Part shown: positions 23,617-39,663 of the stretch, in pieces | Layout: each line of letters opens with the position of its first letter | Numbering within the stretch: position 1 is the first letter of the stretch | Source of the DNA: Styela clava | Taxonomy: Eukaryota; Chordata; Ascidiacea; Stolidobranchia; Styelidae | DNA length: 64,000 bases | Assembly: GCF_964204865.1 (NCBI RefSeq) | Contig: NC_135261.1 | Span: 8,060,001-8,124,000 of the forward strand | Reading direction: 5' to 3' | Notes under the pieces: model-generated | Database searches by the model: none | What the model was told of the DNA's origin: nothing | What the model saw: only the letters and a program-made list of their open reading frames with translations | Translations under genes and position numbers: made by a program

Positions 23617-23741
23617 AATTACGATCAATCGATAAGTTTTTGTAGCTATTATAATTTTGTAAACCAATAACAGGATTTGTCAACAATTATGCAGAGTTTT
23701 GCTTATTTATTACAAAAATAAGGGCAGTAGAGTACCACAGT

Positions 23742-23747
23742 AATAAA
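23742..23747 (+). terminator. Polyadenylation signal of TGDS
   Basis: AATAAA 126 bp after the TGDS stop codon. Confidence 0.6.
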
Positions 23748-23749
23748 TC

Positions 23750-26375
23750 ATTGCCTGTTACAATTTGTGCAGCGTGTTTCAGCATCTAAAAACATCCAAA
23801 GATTATAACGACTCATTTCTTTCAGGTTGTTTAAGTTGAAGAAAATGTATTTGCAATATATATATATATATATGTAAATATATTCAAGTATTTTTGATTT
23901 TAAAATATATATTTAAAGATTGTTCTGTAGCCAGATCTTTTTCTTATGTTTACAATTCAGCGTTCGAGGAAATATATACCTCCAAACAGTTCCTCCAAGT
24001 TTAAACTGATGTATGATCATGCAGTCATTATTTTTAATAAACTTGCAATATATATTACTGTTTTTCATGTATTCAGACTTGAAAAAAGCTTTCTTTTATA
24101 CAGGAAAATAAAATATTACGTAGTCCACAATTGTGTATTGACTTATGCTAAGATAATTTCGTCACGCTAATAACCGAATTGCGTGGGTCATTTTTAGCAG
24201 TTTTGAGAAAAACGTAAAAAACTTCCTAATGATATTGTTATGCCGTTGAGAGTCAATAATTTACCATGGTTCAATTTTTTGATCGTGGCTGGGTTTAAGT
24301 TAATTTGTATGACGCAGTTATGTGACGTCATAATGGCGCACTGTGACTTTGGCAGAAATGTGTCTATGGCTTGGGGACATAAGCAATTTTGCAACTTGAC
24401 TATATACACCAGTCCTGAAAACCAAACAATCCAAAAACGAAAGCAATTCTCAGTATCTACGATGTCTAATCTCCAAAGTAGCTAATCTGTTTCAGCTACA
24501 TTATTTTTCATGTTCAAAAATATATATTTTATAAATATAACACGCTCTGCACACCCGCCGAAATGACACTAATATCAAAAAATATAAAGAATAAAACAGC
24601 AATTGACCCTTATTTGAAAGCCAATCTAGGTGAATTGGACTCAGACAGTGAATATCACAAGTACACGCCTTCCTATACTGAAGTATAAATTCAAATTTAT
24701 AAGCGCTAAGCTAGAATCTGAGATGCAAAAACTCGGAAATCCTTCGCAGAGGTTATTTTGCCTTTGTGGCGTCACAATAGTCCTACATAACAATGATAAT
24801 ACATTATGACGAAACAATTGCACAAATGTGCATGTCATACAAAATCTCCATTTTTATGGATTTTTGAATTCTTAAAATAAAATCTGAGTTAACAGACAGG
24901 TGCGCAGCATTACATAAATACTCATTTTATAAAAAAAAACTCAAAAACCGCAAAAAATGACTTACGCAATTCGGTTATTAGCCTGGCGATTTGCTTTTTA
25001 ATATTTGTGATACAGAAAGAAACAAACTTGTATACTAGGCCTCTATAATTTCAAAGTCAACTAAGAGTCTTAAGCATCACAAACCAGAGAATGACTTTCA
25101 AATAAAAACGCCATGCTATTGAAGGACGAATAGTATACGTCACAGGGTCAAATGTCGTGGCTGTTTTCACGCGTTGCTAGATTTTAAGACATAAATCACC
25201 ACAATATTAATTTTGGAAGAGAGGAAAAGGGATAAGGTCACTCAACTAAGTGGCAAACGACGAATTCTCGATTGAATCCGAAAACTAGTGAAGCACACAC
25301 CAAGGCAAGGTTGCGGAAAAACAGGATGTTTTGGAGGAAATTTACGTTCCTACCTATTCTACGATGTTTGACTGAAACAACATGCCATGAATACATGAAC
25401 AACGGAAACAACAATATGCATTGTCGTGTTTTTTGTAAAAAATCAAGTTAGTTTTTGAATATTTGGAATGCGTGCCACTTCTTTAGCCTAGCTTGCTGGC
25501 CCAGAAGCAACACTGTGCGATCACAACGCATACAGCAAATCTATTTTGTACGAAAGTTGGAACTTCGCATATTGTTCCTCTACTATTTCCAAGTAGTGAA
25601 AAGCGGGATTTTTTTTCGTGGAAATACCTTAAACATATTTCAGGTTCATTGCCCTTTCTCATCTCTATAGAAAGCTAAAATGGAGTAGGACTGTAGATGG
25701 TAGGGCGAGCAAGCATTCTGATAGTTGGTGGGTAGGTAGTGACATAAGCTAGTGGTCTGCTACAGTTAGGGAAAACATGCTAAACAATTAGAATGAAGTA
25801 TAAAACCGAAAAGAAATGCTGCATTTGATTTAAGCAATGTGTTGAAGTACGGTGCGCCTAGCCGATGCATGGAATTCTAGCGATTTTAATGCAAAAATAA
25901 CATCCACCGTTTACGATAGTTAGAACTTTGTGCATGATTGTCTATTTCACTGTTTGCAACAATAGGATTATTTTCTGGCAATAACTATCACCTATTTCAA
26001 AATAATGATATACCGATGTCGTAGTTAGGCAGGCAGATATAAATTATGGCTAAAGTCGACGGCCGGTTTATTGGTGATTATGGCTGTCGGGCGGAAACGG
26101 GACTTACAGGGTGGCAGTAACATTCGTGAATAGGCGAGTATTTAAGCCAAATGTGAATCATATAATAATACTTCTCGTTTCTGTGCGTCGTTTCACGTCG
26201 GGATTCTATCTGCGAAAAAAAAAACACGACTACAGCTGGGGGCTTACGTCTCTTTACTCGTCATCAAATCTTGCGCTTATGGTTGTCAAGTATATATATC
26301 GAGAATAAAAAATATTACTAGAAATAAACAGTTTGCTTGTAACCAGGATATATTGCGCCACTTGAATCACGCCCT
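23750..26375. other. Intergenic region, nothing recognised
   Basis: AT-rich with (TA)n near 23855. No exon or structured repeat was supported. Short ORFs here are 60-80 codons and unconvincing. Confidence 0.5.
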
Positions 26376-26383
26376 CTCCAGAA

Positions 26384-27532
26384 TAGAGATGTACCGATAC
26401 CACTTTTGTCGCCGATACCGATACCGATCCGATACCAGCTAAAAACGCCGATACCGATACTACAAAAAGGCCGATATTACCGATATTCCGATACCGATAC
26501 TATGTAATTATTACTTAATTAGGTGTGCTGTGTAGGGCAGACGGGTTAAAACAATGGTCTTTGAGCGTTGTTCATAGTACACATTATTTCAGATCGAAAA
26601 AAAAGATATATCACATAATATGAAATTGATGTCTGGTGTTTGCTTCAACTGATTAAGAAACATTGTACAGTAACGCTAGTAATCTCGGTGTTCAATTAAA
26701 ACTCATAAGCCGGGATGTCCAATTTGAACTTGATATGAATATCGCGACCTTCGAATATCGTTATTCGAGTTTAAAAGAATATCGAATATCACCCACACAT
26801 TCTAGCGCCGCCGTCCTACGTTCAAATTAAAAGCATTTTACAAATATTTTTTTTCGTGGCTAATCGTAATCGTCGACGCAATAAGTCAAAGCCAAATTGA
26901 ACGAATATCAATCAGCACCGACAAAAATAAGGCCTACCTATAACCGTCGAGGATGTTTTTTTACTTTACTATTTTATAATATAAAATATTTTACAATTGC
27001 TATCATAAATTTGAATTTCGGAATTTAGTTTATCGATGTCGACGGACTAAATGACACTCGTACTTGACGACAAACAGTCAGCATTTATAGCCGTGCCAAA
27101 AGTCCTTGTGCCGTTAATAAGGACCCCAATTCCACTGTATGATTTAAAACTGGGCGCCTAGTTGCTTTTTGTTATGTGCTGATATATTTCTTCATAAGTA
27201 CTATGTAATATTAAAAATGTCAATATAAAAAATTGACAGCGAAAATAGCCAAATTAGTTGAACTAGTTTGGCTGATAAATAGCTAAAAACATGTGAATCC
27301 TATTCTTTCGCGGGGGTGGGGACATGTATGTCTTATAGCTCATGATCTCTCCAGACAAAAAATAAATTAAAAAATAGTATTCCAACTTATCTTTTAAAAC
27401 ATTCTGGACCATATCAAAAAGATAAATATATCGGAAATATCGGCCTTAATTCAACCGATACCGATACATGGCCGATACCGAAAAAATGGCCGATATTGCC
27501 GATACCGATACCGATACATCGGTACATCTCTA
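26384..27532. mobile_element. Non-autonomous hAT element with 8-bp target duplication
   Basis: Exact flanking duplication ctccagaa at 26376-26383 and 27533-27540. Terminal inverted repeats TAGAGATGTACCGAT match perfectly. Both subterminal regions are dense in CCGATACCGATA words, likely transposase-binding repeats. 1149 bp, no transposase ORF. Confidence 0.92.
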
Positions 27533-27639
27533 CTCCAGAATGCCTACGTGGCTATTCTAATTCATCCGACACTAGGAATCTGGATTCAACCAATATTAAA
27601 TTGGTATCGCGCGCAATGTTATTTCATCCAGATCCGATG

Positions 27640-27975
27640 ATGAAATATAGATTAGGGATAGGATTTACATATTTATCCCGGGGGAGAGGAAAGCCGATAA
27701 GACGGCTTATCCATATGGCGAACCACGGCCTCTCGTCCGGTTACCATTCCAAGTCGGGTATGAGATTAGTTATATAGTTTGTTTTCGGAAGCATGGACTT
27801 GGTGGTGGAGGAAGCCGTAACCGACCAGCGGTTACGTGAACCACCCAACGACGGCGAGGAGTCCAGCAATCCTCTCGCACATAACCATCCCTGAATGGGA
27901 TTCGAACCTGCGAACCCACGCAGAGTAATTAGAGGTGCGGTGGCGAGCGTATTCCTAACGCTTAATATGCGAGAT
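27640..27975 (-). mobile_element. tRNA-derived SINE
   Basis: Read on the minus strand, the head (about 27975 downward) resembles a tRNA: an A-box-like 'gcgttaggaatacgc' and a perfect B box GGTTCGAATCCC at 27897-27908. A unique body follows and ends near 'ggataaatatgtaaatcc'. The body recurs at 30901-30995 and, more diverged, at 37520-37620, so it is a dispersed family. Confidence 0.8.
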
Positions 27976-29096
27976 TGTTTATGCTACGAATTGATTTGAC
28001 TGTTTCTGTTTCAATATTTCACGTTTTCCAATTTTGCCATCGAGCTGTTTGCAAATCCACAACGAATACATGGAAAGTGCGTTCTTGATGCATCGATACA
28101 AACCCCGTTCTCTTCGTTTTTTCATGATTTCGAGCGGCCGACGATTTCCTGCACTCGTGTTTTGAACCTTTAATTTCCCCCCAGTGTTGCCGGTCTATTG
28201 GTCTAACTCTAGGGTTTTAATGGCTTTTTAATTCCCGCCTCCATTCAGGGCGGAATCCAACAATCAGTCAGTATAATAGATCACACTATGAACTTGATCC
28301 TGTAAGAATCAATTATGTTGCAAAAATATCTGACACATCGCTAAAAGTTGTCTGTAAACTGAGTAAAATGAAAAGTTCTGTATCACCTGAATGAACTCTA
28401 CATTATCTATGAAAGCATCAAACAAAAAATCATTATCACTAAACTAATATATTTCTATCCAAAATATAGAAATTAGACAATTAAATACGGAAGACAATAA
28501 ACAAAAGATTTCTGATTTATCCGAATATAAGATGCAATATATAATGACTACTTTATGAAACTTAAGTCATTCATGTATACCCAGTTACAATAAAGATTCA
28601 ATACTCGAATTATAAACTCAAAAAAAACGATAAGCTCTGGCGCAATCAAAAATCATTTATTAATATTTTTAAAAATCGAGGTGAATTTTTACTTTAATAT
28701 ACCGTTAGCTTCAGAAAGTCTTCACCGAAATACTCCGGTATTTTAAAACAAAATTAAGATGAGCACATAAATAAATATGTTCTTTTAAAACTAATGAATT
28801 ACATTATATATTTTCACCTTTGAATGTAATAAGATATATACATTCTTGACATGGCCTAATTCAAAATATATTGGATACTACAGAGTCACTGGTAATTTTC
28901 ATGTTCTTAGAATAAAAATCATGTGGTAATCAGATGTTTTGACAATCAAGTCAGCACTGCCAAATTAATCACAGAGTTGATGTATCCAAGTTATCATTTA
29001 GCCATAGAATGAAAAAATATGATAAGACAACTCAATTTTGTCACACATCACACCCCTGATGTTCTGGTTACTAATACGAATCAGATATTGAAATAC
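27976..29096. other. Intergenic region, nothing recognised
   Basis: AT-rich, no supported exon or element. Confidence 0.5.
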
Positions 29097-29113
29097 AGGG
29101 TGCCCCAAAATCA
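29097..29113. mobile_element. Isolated transposon terminus-like sequence
   Basis: 'cagggtgccccaaaatc' resembles the CAGGGTG(G)CCCCAAA terminus of the TA-flanked element at 62716-63057. No partner end was found nearby. Confidence 0.3.
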
Positions 29114-29159
29114 ATAAAACCTGTTAATATAATTACCAATTTTGTGGGATTCCTAGAGT

Positions 29160-29653
29160 AGTGCTCTTCAACCGGCTATACAGTATACCGGACCATAGGT
29201 TGGGTATACAACTGATAAAGGGTATACAAAGGGTGTACACTGTACAGCCTAAGTCAAGGATTCTAAACTCTAATATAATAAATTATCGAATATTCAAGTG
29301 GAGACAACAATGCAAACGCGGCGCACATGAAATATAAAATGTCATTAACGTGAGCACATTGTTACATTACAAATTATATAGATAATGTGTTCACGTGTCT
29401 GAGTTGATGATTTGGGCTGCCATGCACTTCGTTTCATTTACGTTGAACATTATTCCCATTGACGCTAAGGCGTCAGTCAAATTTATACCTTGCGAACACT
29501 AGCCTATTAGATGGCATGATGATTTTGCAGTACAGTATGCGCTTAAAATTTATTGTTTATTCAAGCCTTAAATAAACATTGGTATTTGTAAGGTATACAA
29601 AGTTCTTGAAAAATTGTAAAAGGTATATCACGATAAAAAAGGTTGAAGAAGAG
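29160..29653. mobile_element. Probable hAT-like remnant rich in GGTATAC words
   Basis: The left end 'gctcttcaaccgg' and the right end 'aaaggttgaagaagag' form a rough inverted repeat, and GGTATACAA words recur near both ends, as in many hAT elements. A clear 8-bp duplication was not found. Confidence 0.5.
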
Positions 29654-29932
29654 AGTCCCCTGCTTGTGGACTTAGTAACGAGCACAAAAATCGCACATGA
29701 ACATCAATTATAGAATTAGAAATCATTTTCTGTTATCAGTATGACAACCAATATTGCGAACATAACGGACAGCATTGAAAACTGAACACTTCAATTTTTT
29801 GGTCATTGGCCGCTGGACATCCTTTTACAAATATTCCCTCATATACTCGAAAAAGGTACATAACATGTGTACAAAAAAAAACAATCACATTTAAGTGCGC
29901 AGGTATTCCTACAGATAAGGAGTGAAAAATTA

Positions 29933-30280
29933 TCATGAGGCATAATCTACATCATGTCGTTTTCCCCCTTCAACGTGATTTAAACTACCTTTAACAGAGT
30001 TCAAAAGAGTTTGAGATGTTTCCAGGATTTTCATATAAGCTGCTTCAGTTTCAGCAATCGTTTTGTCAAATTCATTTCGAGAAGACATTTTCTTAGCAAG
30101 GCTTTCATTAATTTTTGCCAAACGTTCAGTTAAGATTCTAATATCACTCTGTAACTTTTGTTTTTCTTCTTCTTCCTGAGATATTTGACGGTGAAGTTCG
30201 TCTCGTTTCGAGCACAAATCTTCAATACACTTCACCAATTCATTGTTATAACTTTGCAATGCTGCACCTTGGTGTGACAT
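29933..30280 (-). CDS. SSNA1: SSNA1, microtubule-associated coiled-coil protein
   Basis: A single open exon of 115 residues starting at the ATG at 30278-30280. The N terminus ([19 protein letters not shown]) and the segment [20 protein letters not shown] are close to vertebrate SSNA1 (about 119 residues), and length agrees. The protein is almost entirely a single alpha-helical coiled coil, with heptads broken only at the polar C-terminal tail. The family self-assembles into fibrils, sits at centrosomes, basal bodies and midbodies, and promotes microtubule branching; that function is from knowledge of the family. No intron interrupts the coding part. Confidence 0.93.
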   Translation of the reverse strand: MSHQGAALQSYNNELVKCIEDLCSKRDELHRQISQEEEEKQKLQSDIRILTERLAKINESLAKKMSSRNEFDKTIAETEAAYMKILETSQTLLNSVKGSLNHVEGGKRHDVDYAS

Positions 30281-30900
30281 TTTATTATAAAAAGTATTAC
30301 AGGTTTGACTCTATTTCTGGAAATTATAAAAACATTAGCTCAGTGCTCGATGGCAAGCATATACATTTTTCAACTAAAAGTTGATTATTTCATTGCACTA
30401 TTGGGCTAATAAAATTCGAGGACATGATATCATATTGCACAAAGTACAAATCCATTGTCAAAATCGGATGAAGAACATCATTCCAGCAAAACGAGTAGTA
30501 TAAATAATCAAAGCCACAGTATTTAACAGAAAAATCCATTTTTATCTCGCACCCACTGTGTACTGAACTTTGAAATTCCAAAAATCATAAATAAATGTAT
30601 ATGTGAATAATTCTTAGTTTTTGAGTATGATACATAATGACTTAAAAGGGTTGTTGTGAATATGAAGAGCCAGCGTTCTGGGGTTTGATGTCATATGGGT
30701 AGGCCTATACTCCACCAATTAGTTTGCAATAGGATACTGAATAATTAACATAGGCTATTATTCTTATAAGCAGCAAAGAAAAAGTGGACTAGTCACAACC
30801 CCAAAAAAGAACAATATGAAAAAACTAAGAATGCGATGCTGCTGTAGTAGTAAGGTTAAAACCATTATCATGGCGCAATCGCCACTAGTCCCATACGATG

Positions 30901-30995
30901 CCTGGATAGGATTTACACATTTAACTCGGAGGAAAGCCGATAAGACGGCTTAACCATATGACGAACCACGGCCTCTCGTCCATTTACCGTACCAT
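30901..30995 (-). mobile_element. SINE fragment, second copy
   Basis: Matches the body of the SINE at 27640-27975 (shared 'ggaaagccgataagacggct' and 'aaccacggcctctcgtcc') without the tRNA head. Truncated copy just upstream of SSNA1. Confidence 0.7.
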
Positions 30996-31751
30996 CCCAT
31001 GCAGCCATGCCTGTTACAGTGTTATGCCTGTTGCAATGTTTAAAGAGACAGACGGGATTCCGTTTGCACCAACCATATATTATGACAAAATAGCTGCCAT
31101 TTGTCACTACATCAGTACGGTACCGGTACCGGTAACAACCACATAGTAATAAACAACAATACCTCAAACTACTCGAAGACAAACCGAATTTCTGAATGAA
31201 GGAAACTGTAGACTACCAGGATTTTCGTATCCAGCGGTTACAAAACATCCTTGGTCACGCAACGTCAGTTTGGTGTTATTTATTCGACATCGACTTTGCT
31301 CTTGGACGACATCTTACGAAAAGTCAGAGATAATAAGTATACTGTAAGTATATTTTGATTTTCCCGCAAAAAAAAACATACACGGGTATCGTTCGGGCGT
31401 CAAACTTGTGTAACATAAACACTCGGTGGGTCCCAATTACACTTTGACAGGACGGAATGCATGGCTATGGTATGTGTATTACAGTGCTTTTCCTACAAAA
31501 ATAAGGAATAAAAACACTCATTGACATAAAACGGTGATGCCGTAGTTCAATTTCATTGCAAAAATAACAGAGTGAAAAAAATTGTTACTAAAAAACAAGC
31601 TCTGTAAATAGATTGAATGTTTCATAAGTGTATGCACAAACATGGATTGGGATACCGGGTTCTTTTGTCGTTTTCGATTAGTTCAATTTGAAATCATTGT
31701 ATCCGTTCCAATGCTTCCAACATTAATACCGATATAGATAGATATTTTCTT

Positions 31752-31905
31752 GAGAGAGAGAGAGAGAAAGAGTTTATTTTATTTGTCAAACCATGAAACA
31801 CACAATACATGCATAAATATATAAATAACCAGCTGCTTTGGTATATGACTGGGAGACAACGATACGACCTTTTAAAGTCATCAGTGTCTGTTGTCACCCA
31901 TACAA
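31752..31905. repeat. Dispersed repeat (relative at 53345-53490)
   Basis: A GAGAGAGA run, then 'atttgtcaa', a stretch with 'cataaata', then 'gatacgacc' and 'gtcatcag' occur in the same order here and at 53345-53490. Diverged; family unknown. Confidence 0.5.
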
Positions 31906-32128
31906 TTATATTATTAGTAATAAAATAATTCAACGGGTATGGTGTAAGCGTAAGGTAATTCACTACCTCCCGTTAATTCATTATATACACTATTCACAAG
32001 ACTCATTTTTGAAAAATAAGAAATTTCGTGTTGAAAAATACTTTTTGTAACAAGATATGCTATTCAACATATATGTAGCTCAAAGATTGTTATATATTGC
32101 ATAGTATCCAACCGTAAATATATACTAC

Positions 32129-32184
32129 TACGATCTAACTGCATAAAATTATGCAGTACGATCTTACTGCATAAAATTATGCAG
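32129..32184. repeat. 28-bp tandem repeat, each unit with a near-palindrome
   Basis: CTGCATAAAATTATGCAG occurs at 32139-32156 and 32167-32184, 28 bp apart, with nearly identical sequence between. The paired dyads could be binding sites for a dimeric factor, or simply a slipped duplication. Confidence 0.75.
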
Positions 32185-32639
32185 AATATAAAAATGCTTG
32201 AGGTGGAATTGGTTCGCAAGAATGCCAAATACTTTGACAATATGTCATACTAGTACTGAATGAAATTGGGCATGGATTTTCAATGTGCATACATGGGGGA
32301 AATTTTATTACAATATACACAAAATGAATAGAAAAATAAAATTTCCGTATTTCCGTAACAATTACAAATCAGCAATAAGCTAACAATGACGTACCAATTG
32401 AAATTTATGCCGTCGCTCAGACACTTCTTTTGCTCAGACAGATATTCGAGCGTGGTTGTCAACATTGCCTTTTGGTAGTTTTGCGTGTTATTCGTCGTTA
32501 AATGGGCTTCGAAAAAACAGGTGTAAATCAAATACCTTAATTGTCATTATGTCTCCCGGGGACCTTCAGTTTAGTTACAATAATCAAAAACTGATACCGT
32601 AAACTATGCGATAAACTAGCTTAAAATTAGCTATCAATC

Positions 32640-32770
32640 CTTTTAAGCTTTGCGCGTTTTAGTTTTTTTGAAAAAAAAATGATAGTTTTGAACATGTGAG
32701 CCAGTTTGTAAGCGCCAACTCCCCAAAACACTCTCAAAATCAGCGTTGAAAATATTGCAATAATAAAGCG
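32640..32770 (-). repeat. Dispersed repeat fragment (family of 63260-63720)
   Basis: Reverse complement matches 51560-51670 strongly ('cgctgattttgagagt', 'aactatcattttt') and 63345-63430 more weakly. Confidence 0.65.
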
Positions 32771-34611
32771 TCCATATCCCAGCTCTCGGCTTCAATAATA
32801 TAGAACCGTGTTTTGCCGAAAATAAGATTCAGATATTTTAGTCTCTTATTTCATTTTTCTTCCGAAAATAAGTATTATTTTGTGGGAATGTCTTTTATGT
32901 TCATTTAATAAAAACAAAATTGCAAAGTAGAGAATAACGAGTTTCTTGATATCGACTAAATCAGAAGACTATAATTCTTTAATAATGGAATTCCTTTTCA
33001 AACTCTCCAAAAAAATGTGTGGGTTCAAGTCCGACTATTGACAAATGAGGTCCCACTCGACGTCACCGCTGATCATGTAGTTCCCTGAAATCGCTCTCTG
33101 GACATTCAAGGGTGTGATTTGATGTGTGGAGGACGCCCGATCAGGCTGGAACCACTGGCCACCTCTAGATCTTCCAAGTGATATCAAGACCTTTTCTCGG
33201 CACCATCACGTGGCCTTAGGCATTGACCGTTTGAGCCCTTTTATTTTCGCCTTAAACCAATACGACCGATTATTAAATTTTTAATTAACTGCTTGCTTAC
33301 GCCATGCCGATGATCGGGACAATGGCTGATCCCGTTTGAGTAATTGATACAGTATATTATTTGACATTTATTTTCCTTTCTATATACAGTGCATTAAGTT
33401 GCATCGTTGGTTGTGGATTTTAAGAAACATGCTCATAACTGTAATGTTTTGCTTTTACAAACCACTCATGATCATATTTTTTAATATTTTGTTTTGCTTT
33501 TTTTCTTATAATATTTTTTGAAGTGTTTTGGTGTTTCATTAATTTTTTGTGCTCACTAACCTGAATCAGCGAGCTTTTAAGGTGTCGCTGCCTGAAGACC
33601 TTATATGAGGTCCCTCGCGACTCCTGTCACACAACTTAAGTTCATATTGTGTTTGAAATGTTTTTTTTCCTTATGAAACGTTTATTTTGTGCTGACGAAT
33701 AAAATGATGATTGATATGCTATGTTTGGAAATGATTACCCAAGCCGCGCACTTAAACCGAGTGCAACGGTCTCAGCGGTCTTTCCTCAGAGTTGCTGTGC
33801 CGAAGTAAGCATTATTATTGTTAATGACATGTACTGACAGCAGATAGTGCGCTTCAGCTTAGACCAAGGGAGTTATTGACAATTTTGCGTAACCGATGCA
33901 AGTCTGTCTCGAAGGTCAAGAGGTAACTTGAAACATATTCTAAATCCACAAAGAACATAATTTTTGTACCAAGCGTCCTAGATTTTTGAAACTTTTCTGT
34001 ATAATCATACACAAACAGAAGTCATAGCGCGAACAAAACTAAATAATTTTTTTTCATTTTCGTAAGAGTGATTACGGAATTGATGGCTTTCGTTTTTTTG
34101 GGGCCACTCTGTGATCCTATCACAACAGCGGCAACCTGCTTTTTTCTCAGTAGCAATGATTCTACCCAGAGAAAGAGTACAAGCTGCCGAGCCCCTTCAG
34201 AGTTGTTCATCGACCCCCTTTTAAAAGTAGAGATGTACATGACCAATACGAACAATCTTGAAAACTTATTGAAAGCAAGAAATATTTTTAAATCTCGGAA
34301 TTCACATCCAGGTTTCTTCAGCTTCGTCCTTCCCTGACCATAATTGGTTAGGGTAAGATCTACAAAAAAAGAAGAAGAAGAACGAAGATCCCAGCAACCG
34401 TTGCCAATTTCCTAATTTATCAGACTTCGGTAAATTTTCCAAGATGACATTGTTAAATCTAGGATGCATTTGCTGTAGTAATAGTTTACCCAAATAATAT
34501 ATTAAGTACCAGTAGCCATGGAGAAGTACAACTACCCGAAAAAATATTTTCAATCAACTACAAAAAAGTAAAGAACTCAAATTTTATCATGCAAGTACAA
34601 ATAAAAACTGA

Positions 34612-37996
<3,385 letters not shown>

Positions 37997-38333
37997 TCTT
38001 GGACAAGTTGTACTGGGAATGAAAAAATATCCAGATGCAACATTAGCGGTAGTGGTTGGAGGCTGTAAACAATATCTGGTCTGAGATGAAATGCGCTACT
38101 GAAACGAATTTAATCATTTATTACACCCACCGCCCGACAAAGTTCATATTTATTAATCAATAGTGAGTTTTTTTTTATTGTTCTGTATCTATATTCACAT
38201 TTAACATATTCAGTATTCACATTTAACATATACCTGTCAATTGCGTTAAGATTACGATAACCTCAACTTCAAAAGAATATCCCATATACATGCCATACAA
38301 AATATAAAGCTTAGAATTGCAAACATGAATATA

Positions 38334-38417
38334 TACCGTGTTCCCCAAAATAAAGACTTAGCTTAAATTTTATAAATGATTTCAATATAAGCCTTTCCCT
38401 TAAAATAAGACCTAGTC
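38334..38417. mobile_element. Left part of a CCGTGTT..AATAAGACCTAG element
   Basis: Begins 'taccgtgttccccaaaata' and closely matches the second copy beginning at 39305. It is interrupted after 'acctagtc' by the hAT insertion at 38418-39272 and resumes at 39281. Confidence 0.7.
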
Positions 38418-39272
38418 CAGGGTGGTCCAAACTCAGGCCCGCGGTCTCATTATCTGTGGCTCGCGTTGCATTTGCGAGAGGGTAAACAAAAAATTGCATT
38501 TGGTGTTGTTTTGTCATAAAAATAACCAGAAAAATCTTTTGATATATTGTTACATCGCTGATCTCACTGAACTGATTAGTCTTATGGCTAAGTTGAATAA
38601 TGTGCTTGACTAGTCTAAATTGTTACTGGCTTTCCATCTTTTTGGTCGAGAATATATGCTAACAAAATAGGCTTCGTGGAACACTAAATATCGAATGATG
38701 AATCTATTAGCCTATGTTGGCTATGCCTGATAACTAAATATTGATGTTATGGCCGAACAATATACTTCCTGCCGGGTGAATAAACAGTATTACAAAAAAT
38801 GCTGCCTATATGTCAGCAAATATAGTATGTAATTACCCTCCCGTATCTCAAGTTTGTAATCTTCAGTTATCATCAACCCGCAGTTATTTATAAGTTATTT
38901 TGGAAACATATGTTTGAAAATAAAGTTGACCTATTCAAACAGATTTTTGACTGGATATGAAAAGGTAAATACCACAAGGCTTGCTTGATATGTCTGCAAG
39001 TTGGGTCGGTGACAATCTAAAACGGCATTTTCTCTGTTATGAAAAGTTTAAAATCTTACATTAAATGTAGATTTAGTAAGAATTTTGCAAGTTTTAGTGA
39101 GTTTTTGCGTTTTTTACCTTGCTAAATGACAAATAATGATCAATGTGTTTGGACAATAAAAGTGTTTGTGTTGTATTGCACTGTTTACCTATTCTTGGCA
39201 CTATTGTGGCCCGCAAACAATAAAAAAAAAAAATAGTGTGGCCCGCGAGACCAACAATCTTGGACCACCCTG
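38418..39272. mobile_element. Nested non-autonomous hAT element with 8-bp target duplication
   Basis: Flanked by exact acctagtc at 38410-38417 and 39273-39280. Ends CAGGGTGGTCCAA are perfect inverted repeats, with GGCCCGCG words just inside each end. 855 bp, no transposase ORF. Confidence 0.92.
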
Positions 39273-39304
39273 ACCTAGTCAATAAAACGGATTCTTTTTT
39301 ACTT

Positions 39305-39663
39305 ACCGTGTTTCCCTGAAAATAAGACCTAGCCTGAATTTTAAGAATGATTTTAATATAAGCCTTCCTCTTAAAATAAGACCTAGTGAATAGCACGATT
39401 TTTTTTTCTGACCCAGTCGATAGCAAGAAATCCCTCCAACACGTTTAAATGATTCATCTAAAACGTGTGAGAGAGGAAAACGTGTTGTTTAAGTAAATGG
39501 ATATCGGTTTTCATATTTTTATCTTTATATCTCGTATTTCTCTACTTTGTAATTTAGTTTTAGATAAATGAAAATGAAAGACATTCCCCGAAAATAAGTC
39601 CTAGTGTTATTTTTCGAAAGAAAATTGAAAGAGGACACTGTCTTGTTTTAGGGGAAACACGGT
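39305..39663. mobile_element. MITE with CCGTGTTTCCC termini
   Basis: The left end 'ccgtgtttccctgaaaata' and the right end 'taggggaaacacggta' are inverted. Internal 'aaaataagacctag' words repeat near both ends. The same family is the target of the nested hAT at 38418. Confidence 0.7.

Larger units (their letters stand above)
31000..34611. other. Intergenic region between SSNA1 and NDUFS8
   Basis: No supported exon. Contains GGTACC-rich sequence at 31118, dispersed repeats at 31752 and 32640, a 28-bp tandem palindrome at 32129-32184, and AT-rich sequence near 33400-33750 ending with 'aataaaatgatgattgat', which resembles the 3' tail of a LINE. Confidence 0.45.

Noticed and set aside
33005-33025. 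B-box-like 'gggttcaagtccgac' suggesting a tRNA
   Set aside because: No A box, acceptor stem or anticodon arm at the right distance.
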